Shown: one piece after another, positions 1-5,095 of the stretch
Numbering within the stretch: position 1 is the first letter of the stretch
Layout: the number at the start of each line of letters is the position of its first letter
NCBI GenBank assembly: GCA_938003575.1
Contig: CALKYG010000151.1
Span: 1-5,095 of the forward strand
Length of the DNA: 5,095 nucleotides
From: an uncultured Alphaproteobacteria bacterium
GTDB taxonomy: Bacteria > Pseudomonadota > Alphaproteobacteria > Caulobacterales > Parvularculaceae
Direction of reading: 5' to 3'
Translations under genes and position numbers: made by a program
Notes under the pieces: generated by a model
Told to the model about the DNA's origin: nothing
Databases searched by the model: none
The model's input: the letters and a program-made list of their open reading frames with translations, nothing else

Positions 1-1591
1 GAACCGCGGTGCGCGTCGCCAAGAACAAGCGATCGGCGTCTATACCCTGGAATCGGTCGCGGCCGGAAGAGCGCGAATAGGAGCCCGAAGCCTCCCATGT
101 GAAGCCTTCAAGGCCCGGCAACGAGTCGAGCCAGGGAAGTTCGCCCTTAAGGCCGCCAACAAACCGGAATTGCGAGACTTCAACCTTGCGGCTGTCGCGG
201 TCGCCATTGATGGTGATGATCGGATCGATATCGTCGAGAGGCCCGAAGTCGACGCCAAACAAGGAGAGACAGTTCACGCCGTTCGGATTCATCGGGTAAT
301 CGTCGCTCGTGTCCCCCGGCGTTCCGTTATCCGCCATGCCGTTGTTGCAGGGGTTGAACGGATTGGTGCCCGGCACGTCGACATTGAAGAACTGCGCGCC
401 CGGCGTGTATTGCTGGGTCTGGCGGTTGGCGTACATCGCCTCGAAGAACGGCGTAATATTGCCGGCCTTACCCGTATTGTATTCGCCATAGGCGTAAATC
501 GAGAATTGCTGGTTCGACGGCAGCCAATCGGCGTTCTGGGCGGTTTCGCTCGCGTCGTAGGCGTAAAACGGATCCTTGAAGTCGACATCCTGGAGGCCGT
601 CGCCGTCGAAATCGAAGGTCGCCCCAAGCTGCGTCTCGGAGAAGTTCGGAATGCCGATATTTGTCATGCCCGGCGTGTAATAGACCGAGCCGAATCCGAG
701 CGGAATGAAGATGCGGTTCGTCAGCGGGAACTGAACGCATTCATTGATCGTCACGCCCGGGTTCTGATCGATGTCCTGATTGAGAATGCGGCCGTCCGGC
801 GTGTAATAGAGTTCCTGTTCGCAGCGGCCGAGATAATCACGCTGGTTGCGCGCCGTGCGATTGGTCGTCTGGTATTCCGCGCCGAAACCGAGATACCCGT
901 TATCGCCGGTGACGCCCCATGACGCCGCGATCGTGTATTGCTCGCCGCCCCCTTGCGTCGGCAGCGCCGCGTCGGCGTCGATCTGGAAGCCTTCGAAGTC
1001 GCGGCGCAGAATGACGTTCGAAACGCCCGCGATGGCGTCCGATCCGTAAACAGACGATGCGCCGTCGAACAGGTTTTCGATTCGATCGACAAGGATCGTC
1101 GGAATCAGGCCGAGATCAGGCGTGGTCGGCGCGCCGCCGACGCCGGCCGGGGCCATGCGGCGGCCGTTGATGAGGACGAGCGTGCGTTCCGGGTCGAGGC
1201 CGCGGAAGTTCACTTGCGTCCCGCCCGGGCCGTTGTCGAGAACGAAGGGTGAGAACGACTGGTCGATCTGGAAGCCGGTCGACTGCGGCGTCGTCTGAAG
1301 GATTTCGTCGATGTTGAGAAGGCCGGCTTCACGGGCGACGTCTCCCTGAATGACCTGAACCGGCGACGCGCTCGTAAATTCCTTGCGCGCGATGCGGGAG
1401 CCGGTGACGACGACGACGTCCTGTTCCTCGTCCGACGCACCGCTTTGGGCGGCAGGCACCTGGGCGACGTCGTCATCGTCCTCCTGCGCGGCGGCGACCC
1501 CTGCAATGAGCATCGCGGCGACGGAAGCGCCGGCCGCCAATGCAAGCCTTGAAGCCGCGTGTCTGCGCGGCGCACCATTTTTATATGACAT
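1..1591 (-). CDS. TonB-dependent outer-membrane receptor, N-terminal part (3' end outside window)
   Basis: This gene encodes the first 530 residues of a TonB-dependent receptor, an outer-membrane beta-barrel that imports a ligand using energy from TonB-ExbBD. The frame is open from the ATG at 1591 to the left edge. Residues 1-35 look like a Sec signal peptide: basic start (APRRH), hydrophobic stretch, and cleavage probably after AAA before Q36-EDDDD. A TonB-box-like DVVVVTGSRI follows at about 58-67. The plug domain spans roughly 70-195, with NFRGL (128-132), LINGRR (140-145) and YGSDAIAGVSNVIL (182-195). Barrel strands begin near 215. There is no N-terminal STN signalling domain. Family members usually have about 900-1,050 residues, so about half is missing. 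The start is fixed by an in-frame TAA one codon upstream (1595-1597) and an AGGGG ribosome site. Odd features are an acidic DxDxDGxxD loop (327-335) and four cysteines. The ligand cannot be predicted. The family is clear; the substrate is unknown. Confidence 0.94.
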   Translation of the reverse strand, partial: MSYKNGAPRRHAASRLALAAGASVAAMLIAGVAAAQEDDDDVAQVPAAQSGASDEEQDVVVVTGSRIARKEFTSASPVQVIQGDVAREAGLLNIDEILQTTPQSTGFQIDQSFSPFVLDNGPGGTQVNFRGLDPERTLVLINGRRMAPAGVGGAPTTPDLGLIPTILVDRIENLFDGASSVYGSDAIAGVSNVILRRDFEGFQIDADAALPTQGGGEQYTIAASWGVTGDNGYLGFGAEYQTTNRTARNQRDYLGRCEQELYYTPDGRILNQDIDQNPGVTINECVQFPLTNRIFIPLGFGSVYYTPGMTNIGIPNFSETQLGATFDFDGDGLQDVDFKDPFYAYDASETAQNADWLPSNQQFSIYAYGEYNTGKAGNITPFFEAMYANRQTQQYTPGAQFFNVDVPGTNPFNPCNNGMADNGTPGDTSDDYPMNPNGVNCLSLFGVDFGPLDDIDPIITINGDRDSRKVEVSQFRFVGGLKGELPWLDSLPGLEGFTWEASGSYSRSSGRDRFQGIDADRLFLATRTAV

Positions 1592-1598
1592 CCCTTAG

Positions 1599-1603
1599 CC
1601 CCT
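1599..1603 (-). promoter_or_regulatory. Ribosome binding site of the TonB-dependent receptor gene
   Basis: AGGGG on the minus strand lies 7 nt before the ATG at 1589-1591. An in-frame TAA (1595-1597) lies between it and the start, so no longer N-terminus is possible. A second purine run, AAGGG, directly touches the ATG but is too close to serve as the ribosome site. Confidence 0.65.
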
Positions 1604-1609
1604 GCTGTT

Positions 1610-1622
1610 TGTGTCGGACACA
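1610..1622. promoter_or_regulatory. 13-bp perfect palindrome, possible operator in the receptor leader
   Basis: TGTGTCGGACACA has perfect 6-bp arms around one central base and ends 18 bp upstream of the receptor start codon. With a single-base centre it cannot form a good RNA hairpin, so a protein-bound DNA operator is the more natural reading. It sits just upstream of the ribosome site and downstream of the proposed promoter, a position suited to repression. No specific regulator can be named. Confidence 0.35.
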
Positions 1623-1676
1623 TGGCGACATCAGCAGGCGGCCCGGAAAGATAACCCCCAGAAATAGTTATTAATT

Positions 1677-1693
1677 CCGAGGCTTACGCTCGG
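1677..1693 (-). other. Small hairpin between secF and the receptor gene
   Basis: On the minus strand CCGAG and CTCGG form a 5-bp stem around a 7-nt loop, followed by an A/T-rich stretch (AATTAATAACTATTT). It could be a weak terminator of the sec operon, although there is no clean U run. It could also be a hairpin at the very 5' end of the receptor mRNA if the proposed promoter at 1703-1730 is real. The stem is short, so confidence is low. Confidence 0.25.
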
Positions 1694-1702
1694 TTTGGCC
1701 GG

Positions 1703-1730
1703 ACTTTATGGGGATCGCGCCCAAAGTCAA
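1703..1730 (-). promoter_or_regulatory. Candidate sigma-70-type promoter of the receptor gene
   Basis: On the minus strand, TTGACT (1730-1725, five of six matches to TTGACA) is followed after 16 bp by TAAAGT (1708-1703, four of six to TATAAT). Transcription would begin near 1696, giving a leader of about 105 nt before the receptor ATG. This is the best match in the 205-bp gap, but alphaproteobacterial promoters are poorly conserved and the -10 box is weak. Confidence 0.35.
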
Positions 1731-1796
1731 CTGAAAGCCGGGCCCGCTTCGAGCCTTAGTCACATCACCGTGACAATTTAGCATCGGCCCCGCCTG

Positions 1797-2762
1797 TCAG
1801 GCCTTGGCCGCCGGCGTTTCCTTAACTTTTGACCAGTCGCGCTTGACGCCGGTCCACATCAGGATCGGGGAGGCGACGAAGATGGAGGAATAGGTGCCGA
1901 TCAGGATCCCAAAGATGATCGCCCCGGTGAACCCACGCAGAACCTCGCCGCCGAAGAAGAAGAGCGCTACGAGCGAAAGCAGCGTCGTGCCCGATGTCAT
2001 CACCGTGCGCGACAGGGTTTCGTTAATGGTGAGGTCGATCAGCTCGTCGAGCGGCATCTTCTTGTATTTGCGCAAATTCTCGCGAATGCGGTCGAAAACG
2101 ACGACGGTGTCGTTCATCGAATAGCCGACGATCGTGAGAAGGGCGGCGATCGTCGACAGGTTGAAGTCGAGCCGCGTCACCGAAAGAACGCCAAGCGTGA
2201 TGGCGATGTCGTGAAAGAGCGCGACGATCGAGCCGACGGCGAACTGCCACTCATACATGAACCAGATATAAAGAACCATCAGAACGACGGCGACGCCGAC
2301 GGCGAGCGTTCCCTTTTCGACGAGTTCGCCGGAGACGGTTGCTCCGACGACCTCCTGTTTCCGGAAGACAATCTCCTCGCCGAGCAGCCTGTTCAGCTCC
2401 GCCCGCGCTTCGCCTGCCGCGCGCTGTTGGGCGGCGTCGAAGTCTTCTCCCTCGCGCGGGGTCTGCTGGGCGATCGTAACAAGAACGCCTTTTTCGCCGA
2501 CGCCGACGTCCTGAATCTCGGTGACGGTGATCTCGCCGAGATTGAGCGTGCCGAGCGCGCTTCTGACCCGGCCGATGTCGATCGCAGCGTCCCCTGCGAC
2601 CTCGATCGTGACGCCGCCCTTGAAGTCAACGCCGAAGTTAAGACCGATCGTCGCCAGCGAGACGATCGACGCGACGGCGAGCGCAAACGAAACGCCGACC
2701 GCCGCAAAACGGCCCCTGGTGAACTTGAACTTCGTATTATCGGGGACGAGCTTCAGCAACAT
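1797..2762 (-). CDS. secF: Protein translocase subunit SecF
   Basis: SecF is an inner-membrane protein that works with SecD on the periplasmic side of SecYEG, using the proton gradient to pull exported proteins through and release them. The product has 321 residues, close to the E. coli length of about 323. It shows the SecD/SecF signature GVDFKGG (44-50) after the first membrane segment (about 19-40). A periplasmic domain spans roughly 41-150, and five more membrane segments lie between about 152 and 300. The conserved GYSMNDTVVVFDRIREN (213-229) contains D218, which by alignment in the motif corresponds to the aspartate linked to proton transport in E. coli. NETLSRTVMTSGTTLL (247-262) contains R252. 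The ATG lies 14 bp after the secD stop, with a GGGTGA ribosome site 6 nt upstream, so secF is probably cotranscribed and translated together with secD. No truncation or odd feature is seen. Confidence 0.98.
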   Translation of the reverse strand: MLLKLVPDNTKFKFTRGRFAAVGVSFALAVASIVSLATIGLNFGVDFKGGVTIEVAGDAAIDIGRVRSALGTLNLGEITVTEIQDVGVGEKGVLVTIAQQTPREGEDFDAAQQRAAGEARAELNRLLGEEIVFRKQEVVGATVSGELVEKGTLAVGVAVVLMVLYIWFMYEWQFAVGSIVALFHDIAITLGVLSVTRLDFNLSTIAALLTIVGYSMNDTVVVFDRIRENLRKYKKMPLDELIDLTINETLSRTVMTSGTTLLSLVALFFFGGEVLRGFTGAIIFGILIGTYSSIFVASPILMWTGVKRDWSKVKETPAAKA

Positions 2763-2768
2763 GGCGAT

Positions 2769-2774
2769 TCACCC
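2769..2774 (-). promoter_or_regulatory. Ribosome binding site of secF
   Basis: GGGTGA on the minus strand lies 6 nt before the secF ATG and within the 14-bp secD-secF gap. It begins just after the secD stop codon, so ribosomes finishing secD would be positioned to re-initiate on secF. Confidence 0.5.
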
Positions 2775-2776
2775 GA

Positions 2777-4396
2777 TCAAAGCGTGATCGATTTCGGCCG
2801 TTTCGACAGGAGGTAGGTCCCGGCGAACAGGCGTGTGACGATATAGGCGGAGAAAACAGACGTAATGACGCCGGTGGCCAGAGTGACGGCGAATCCGCGG
2901 ACCGGCCCCGCGCCAAGGATGAACATGATCATCGCGGCGACGAATGTCGTGACGTTGGCGTCGCGGATCGCCGACCAGGCCTTGCTGAAACCGATCTCGG
3001 TCGCGGCGATCGGCCCTTTGCCGTTGGCGATTTCTTCCCGGATGCGCTCGTAAATGAGGACGTTGGCGTCCACCGCCATGCCGATCGTCAGGACGACGCC
3101 GGCGATGCCGGGAAGCGTCAGCGTCGAACCGAACAGCGACAGGGCGCCGCCGAGCAGGACGACGTTCGTGATCAGCGCGATGTCGGCGTATACGCCGAAA
3201 CGGCCATAGCTCATCACCATGTAGATGATGACGGCGGTGAAGCCGATAATCAGGGAGATCGCGCCCGCCTTGACCGAATCGGCGCCGAGGCCGGCGCTGA
3301 TCGACCGCTGCTCCAGCGTGTTGAGCGGCGCGGGCAGCGCGCCCGACCGGATCAGAGTCGCAATGCGCTGCGCCTCCTCCGGCGCGAAGTTGCCGGTAAT
3401 GCGGCCGGTGCCTCCGGTGATCGGCGTCTGGATTCGCGGATAGGAAATGATCTCGTTGTCGAGAACGATGGCGAAGAGTTCGCCGACATGTTCGCTGGTG
3501 TAGTCCGCGAACCGGCGCGCGCCGCGGCTGTCGAAGGCGAAATTGATCTGAAAGCCGCCGCCGTCGGTGTTAAGGCCCGCCGAGGCGCTTTCGACCATGT
3601 CGCCGGTGACTTCGGCTTCCTCGAACAGCACGAGATTGCCGCCGCCTTCGCTCGCCGCAATCGGCACGACGATGCGGTTCGGCGGAAGAAGGCCGGCGAG
3701 CATGTCGTCCTGCGACACGGACTGGTCGACTCGGTGGAACGAGAGCTGGCCGGTGCGATTGATGATCTGTTTGAGGGCCTCAGGATCGTTGTCCCCGGGG
3801 GCCTGCACGACGATCCGGTCCTCGCCTTGCGGCTGAATCAGGACTTCTTTGTTGCCGGCGGGATCTATTCGTCTACGGACAATTTCTATCGAATCGGCAA
3901 GCGCTTCCTGCCCATAGGCGCGTTTTGCGTCCGGGGTCATGACGATGTCGATGCGCGGGCCGGTGACCGTGACTTCGTAAGGGCGCACGCCTGCGCCGAC
4001 GAGTCCGCCCCCGCGAGTGAGATCGCGCACGCGCTTTGCCGCTTCTTCAATCTGGGTTTCGTCCCTGACGCGAAGCGAGATGGAATCCCTGGACTGATCA
4101 AGCGTCGGCAGCGCCTGAAGCGCAACACGCTCCCTGTCGCCGGAGGGGCGCATCGAGCGCTGGATTTCCTGGCGGAGAGCCGTCAGCCGGTCGTCGATGA
4201 CCTTTTCGGTGTCGACTCCGAGGAGGAGATAAGAACCGCCCTGGAGGTCAAGACCAAGATTGATGCGGCTCTTCGGCGCGTAACCCGGCCAGCCCGCCAC
4301 GGTTTCCTTGGCGAAGAAATTCGGAACCGCAAGAACCGCAGAAAGGAAAACAAGAGCCCCGATGAGCGCCTTCTGCCATGGCCTGAACTGAAGCAT
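2777..4396 (-). CDS. secD: Protein translocase subunit SecD
   Basis: SecD forms a complex with SecF and SecYEG that drives late steps of protein export with the proton-motive force. The product has 539 residues, shorter than the E. coli protein (about 615) but usual for alphaproteobacteria. The first membrane segment is at about 10-28, followed by GLDLQGG (48-54). The large periplasmic region (about 55-375) includes a domain ending in RSGALPAP (350-357). Five membrane segments follow from about 377 to 523. MAVDANVLIYERIREE (440-455) holds D443, which matches the E. coli SecD aspartate thought to matter for proton coupling. GFSKAWSAIRDANVTT (469-484) and GAGPVRGFAVTL (495-506) are also typical. 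The N-terminus MLQFRPWQKALIG fits the family, and no other ATG, GTG or TTG start lies between yajC and this ATG in frame. Unusually, no clear Shine-Dalgarno sequence precedes it. It lies 44 bp downstream of yajC, in the same operon. Confidence 0.98.
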   Translation of the reverse strand: MLQFRPWQKALIGALVFLSAVLAVPNFFAKETVAGWPGYAPKSRINLGLDLQGGSYLLLGVDTEKVIDDRLTALRQEIQRSMRPSGDRERVALQALPTLDQSRDSISLRVRDETQIEEAAKRVRDLTRGGGLVGAGVRPYEVTVTGPRIDIVMTPDAKRAYGQEALADSIEIVRRRIDPAGNKEVLIQPQGEDRIVVQAPGDNDPEALKQIINRTGQLSFHRVDQSVSQDDMLAGLLPPNRIVVPIAASEGGGNLVLFEEAEVTGDMVESASAGLNTDGGGFQINFAFDSRGARRFADYTSEHVGELFAIVLDNEIISYPRIQTPITGGTGRITGNFAPEEAQRIATLIRSGALPAPLNTLEQRSISAGLGADSVKAGAISLIIGFTAVIIYMVMSYGRFGVYADIALITNVVLLGGALSLFGSTLTLPGIAGVVLTIGMAVDANVLIYERIREEIANGKGPIAATEIGFSKAWSAIRDANVTTFVAAMIMFILGAGPVRGFAVTLATGVITSVFSAYIVTRLFAGTYLLSKRPKSITL

Positions 4397-4440
4397 CGAC
4401 GAAATTGCAAAGCGGTGAGCCCGCCTCGCCCTCTTTTTTC

Positions 4441-4773
4441 TTATTGATCGTTGGCGGCGGGCTGCGATTTCGTGCGCACGTCGGTGAGCGTCGACTTCAC
4501 AATCTTCACGACGACGTTGTCGGCAAGTTCAACCATGATTTCGTCGCCGTCGAGCACTTTTGTGATTTTGCCGATCATGCCGCCCGAAGTCACGACGACG
4601 TCGCCTTTGCGCACATTGGCGATCATCTCCATGTGTTTCTTGCGCGCCTGGTTTTGAGGACGAATGATCAGAAAGTAGAAAAACACGAAAACGAGAATGA
4701 ACGGCGCAAGCTGCAACAGCGGATTGGGCGCCGTTGCGTCGGCGGCTTGCGCATAGGCGGGCGAGATAAACAT
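4441..4773 (-). CDS. yajC: Preprotein translocase subunit YajC
   Basis: YajC is a small single-span inner-membrane protein that copurifies with SecDF and the SecYEG translocon. Its exact role is still not well defined. The product has 110 residues, the normal family size. A short N-terminus (MFISPAYAQA) precedes one membrane segment at about 19-37, which ends in the highly conserved FLIIRPQ (34-40). A basic stretch follows, then the cytoplasmic core with KGDVVVTSGGMIGKI (56-70). The frame stays open upstream to an ATG at 4971. The start at 4773 is chosen because a strong AAGGAG lies 9 nt before it, because this N-terminus matches the family, and because the longer form would overlap the alkyltransferase gene. 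It is the first gene of the yajC-secD-secF cluster. Confidence 0.97.
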   Translation of the reverse strand: MFISPAYAQAADATAPNPLLQLAPFILVFVFFYFLIIRPQNQARKKHMEMIANVRKGDVVVTSGGMIGKITKVLDGDEIMVELADNVVVKIVKSTLTDVRTKSQPAANDQ

Positions 4774-4782
4774 CGAGCGGGT

Positions 4783-4788
4783 CTCCTT
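4783..4788 (-). promoter_or_regulatory. Strong ribosome binding site of yajC
   Basis: AAGGAG on the minus strand is a full Shine-Dalgarno match, 9 nt before the ATG at 4773. It decides the yajC start against the longer in-frame option at 4971, and is the best ribosome site in the window. Confidence 0.8.
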
Positions 4789-4817
4789 GGCGGATGCGCC
4801 GGGAACATAAACGGAAC

Positions 4818-4842
4818 GCCGGCCTCGTGTGGTCAGGCCGGC
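4818..4842 (-). other. Perfect 8-bp GC-rich hairpin in the yajC leader region
   Basis: GCCGGCCT and AGGCCGGC form a perfect 8-bp inverted repeat around a 9-nt loop, 45-69 bp upstream of the yajC start. On the minus strand it is followed by GTTCCGTTT, only moderately T-rich, so it could act as an imperfect intrinsic terminator for the upstream gene. If transcription starts near 4851 it would instead form a 5' leader hairpin on the sec operon mRNA. The structure is clear; its role is open. Confidence 0.5.
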
Positions 4843-4857
4843 TGACGGGGTGGCGGA

Positions 4858-4885
4858 TATATAGCGATTGAGCGTCCCGGCGCAA
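4858..4885 (-). promoter_or_regulatory. Candidate promoter of the yajC-secD-secF operon
   Basis: TATATA (4863-4858) on the minus strand is a good -10 match in an otherwise GC-rich gap. Sixteen base pairs upstream lies TTGCGC (4885-4880), a weak -35 matching only TTG. Transcription would begin near 4851, leaving a leader of about 77 nt. The -35 box falls inside the hairpin at 4876-4894, so one of the two readings may be wrong. Confidence 0.35.
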
Positions 4886-4894
4886 CGCGCCGGG
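4876..4894 (-). terminator. Perfect hairpin downstream of the alkyltransferase gene, possible terminator
   Basis: CCCGGCGC and GCGCCGGG form an 8-bp all-G/C stem with a 3-nt loop, beginning 13 bp after the alkyltransferase stop codon. The position and stability fit a transcription terminator for that gene. The expected U run is absent (ACGCTCAATC follows), so termination would be inefficient or need Rho. Confidence 0.4.
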
Positions 4895-4907
4895 CCGGAC
4901 GCCGGTT

Positions 4908-5095
4908 TCAGGCGGCGCTCGCCCGCGCCTCCTCCAGCGCGAGGATCGCCTTCTTGCGCGCCGCCCCCCACCGGTAATTGTGCACAACGCCTGAAGACAG
5001 GATCACCCGGTGGCAGGGAATAAGGAGGGAAATCATGTTGGCGCCGACCGCCGCCCCTACCGCACGCGAGGCCTTCGGCGCGCCGACCGCTCTCG
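4908..5095 (-). CDS. Methylated-DNA-[protein]-cysteine S-methyltransferase (Ogt or Ada C-terminal domain), 5' end outside window
   Basis: This is the last 61 residues of an O6-alkylguanine-DNA alkyltransferase, which repairs O6-methylguanine by moving the alkyl group to its own cysteine in a one-time reaction. The fragment begins RAVGAPKASRAVGAAVGAN, matching the conserved helix that contacts DNA. The active-site motif IPCHRV is at fragment residues 25-30, with the acceptor cysteine codon at 5013-5015. GVVHNYRWG (35-43) and a basic helix (AARKKAILALEEA) complete the fold, and the stop is TGA at 4908-4910. The HNYRWG form is closer to Ada-type proteins, which have an N-terminal AraC-like regulator domain, than to E. 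coli Ogt. The missing 5' part is needed to decide, so no symbol is given. It is on the same strand as yajC, 134 bp upstream, and is functionally unrelated to it. Confidence 0.93.
   Translation of the reverse strand, partial: RAVGAPKASRAVGAAVGANMISLLIPCHRVILSSGVVHNYRWGAARKKAILALEEARASAA

Noticed and set aside
170..922. Plus-strand open frame of 250 codons
   Set aside because: It is antisense to the TonB receptor, whose minus-strand frame shows signal peptide, plug motifs and barrel-like sequence. The plus-strand product is Arg/Val/Ala-rich with no recognisable domain, as expected for a shadow in GC-rich DNA.
1406..1420. Short GAC trinucleotide repeat
   Set aside because: It encodes the Val run of the TonB-box region and is explained by codon preference; it is not an expanded repeat.
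1735..1752. CGGGCCCG palindrome with AAGC/GCTT flanks as a secF terminator
   Set aside because: The outer stem is only 4 bp around a self-complementary core and no T-rich tract follows, so it is not a convincing terminator.
2211..2816. Plus-strand open frame of 201 codons
   Set aside because: Antisense to secF; charged low-complexity product without a fold signature.
3488..4447. Plus-strand open frame of 319 codons
   Set aside because: Antisense to secD over almost its whole length; no domain and no ribosome site. secD itself is unmistakable.
4774..4907. Possible VemP-like or SecM-like arrest peptide before the sec operon
   Set aside because: The only upstream ATG of note on the minus strand (35 nt before the yajC ATG, out of frame with it) has no ribosome site, no signal-peptide-like hydrophobic stretch, and runs into yajC in another frame. 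Nothing resembles an arrest peptide gene.
4441..4971. 176-residue version of YajC starting at 4971
   Set aside because: The extra 66 residues overlap the alkyltransferase gene, are unlike any YajC N-terminus, and lack a ribosome site. The ATG at 4773 has AAGGAG and a family-like start.
1..5095. Mobile elements, CRISPR arrays, tRNA or rRNA genes
   Set aside because: No transposase or integrase motifs, no regularly spaced direct repeats and no tRNA cloverleaf arms were seen on either strand by reading. A computed search was not possible.

Overview
The window looks like a GC-rich alphaproteobacterial chromosome segment. The evidence is a yajC-secD-secF cluster with short, separate SecD and SecF proteins, next to a TonB-dependent receptor of the long type (plug starting VVVVTGSRI) that is common in Caulobacterales, Parvularculales and sphingomonads. 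The order or genus cannot be fixed from this sequence alone. All five genes lie on the minus strand, so transcription runs from high to low coordinates. I see no mobile element, CRISPR array, tRNA or rRNA.

In transcription order: (1) 5095-4908 is the C-terminal end of an O6-alkylguanine-DNA alkyltransferase (Ogt or the C-terminal half of an Ada-type protein), containing the catalytic IPCHRV motif. (2) 4907-4774 is a 134-bp gap with two perfect GC-rich hairpins, a possible promoter and a strong ribosome binding site. (3) 4773-4441 is yajC. (4) 4396-2777 is secD. (5) 2762-1797 is secF. (6) 1796-1592 is a 205-bp gap with a plausible promoter and several short dyads. (7) 1591-1 is the N-terminal ~530 residues of a TonB-dependent outer-membrane receptor that runs off the left edge.

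YajC, SecD and SecF form the accessory complex of the SecYEG translocon. SecD and SecF use the proton-motive force to finish export across the inner membrane, and YajC is the small membrane partner. The spacing (44 bp and 14 bp) supports one transcription unit. The receptor carries a Sec-type signal peptide, so it would itself be exported by this machinery, but it looks like a separate unit with its own leader. The alkyltransferase is functionally unrelated DNA repair.

This is largely an ordinary housekeeping region. I found no convincing undescribed system. The points worth a second look are regulatory (a 13-bp palindrome before the receptor gene, and leader hairpins before yajC and the receptor) and an EF-hand-like acidic loop inside the receptor.
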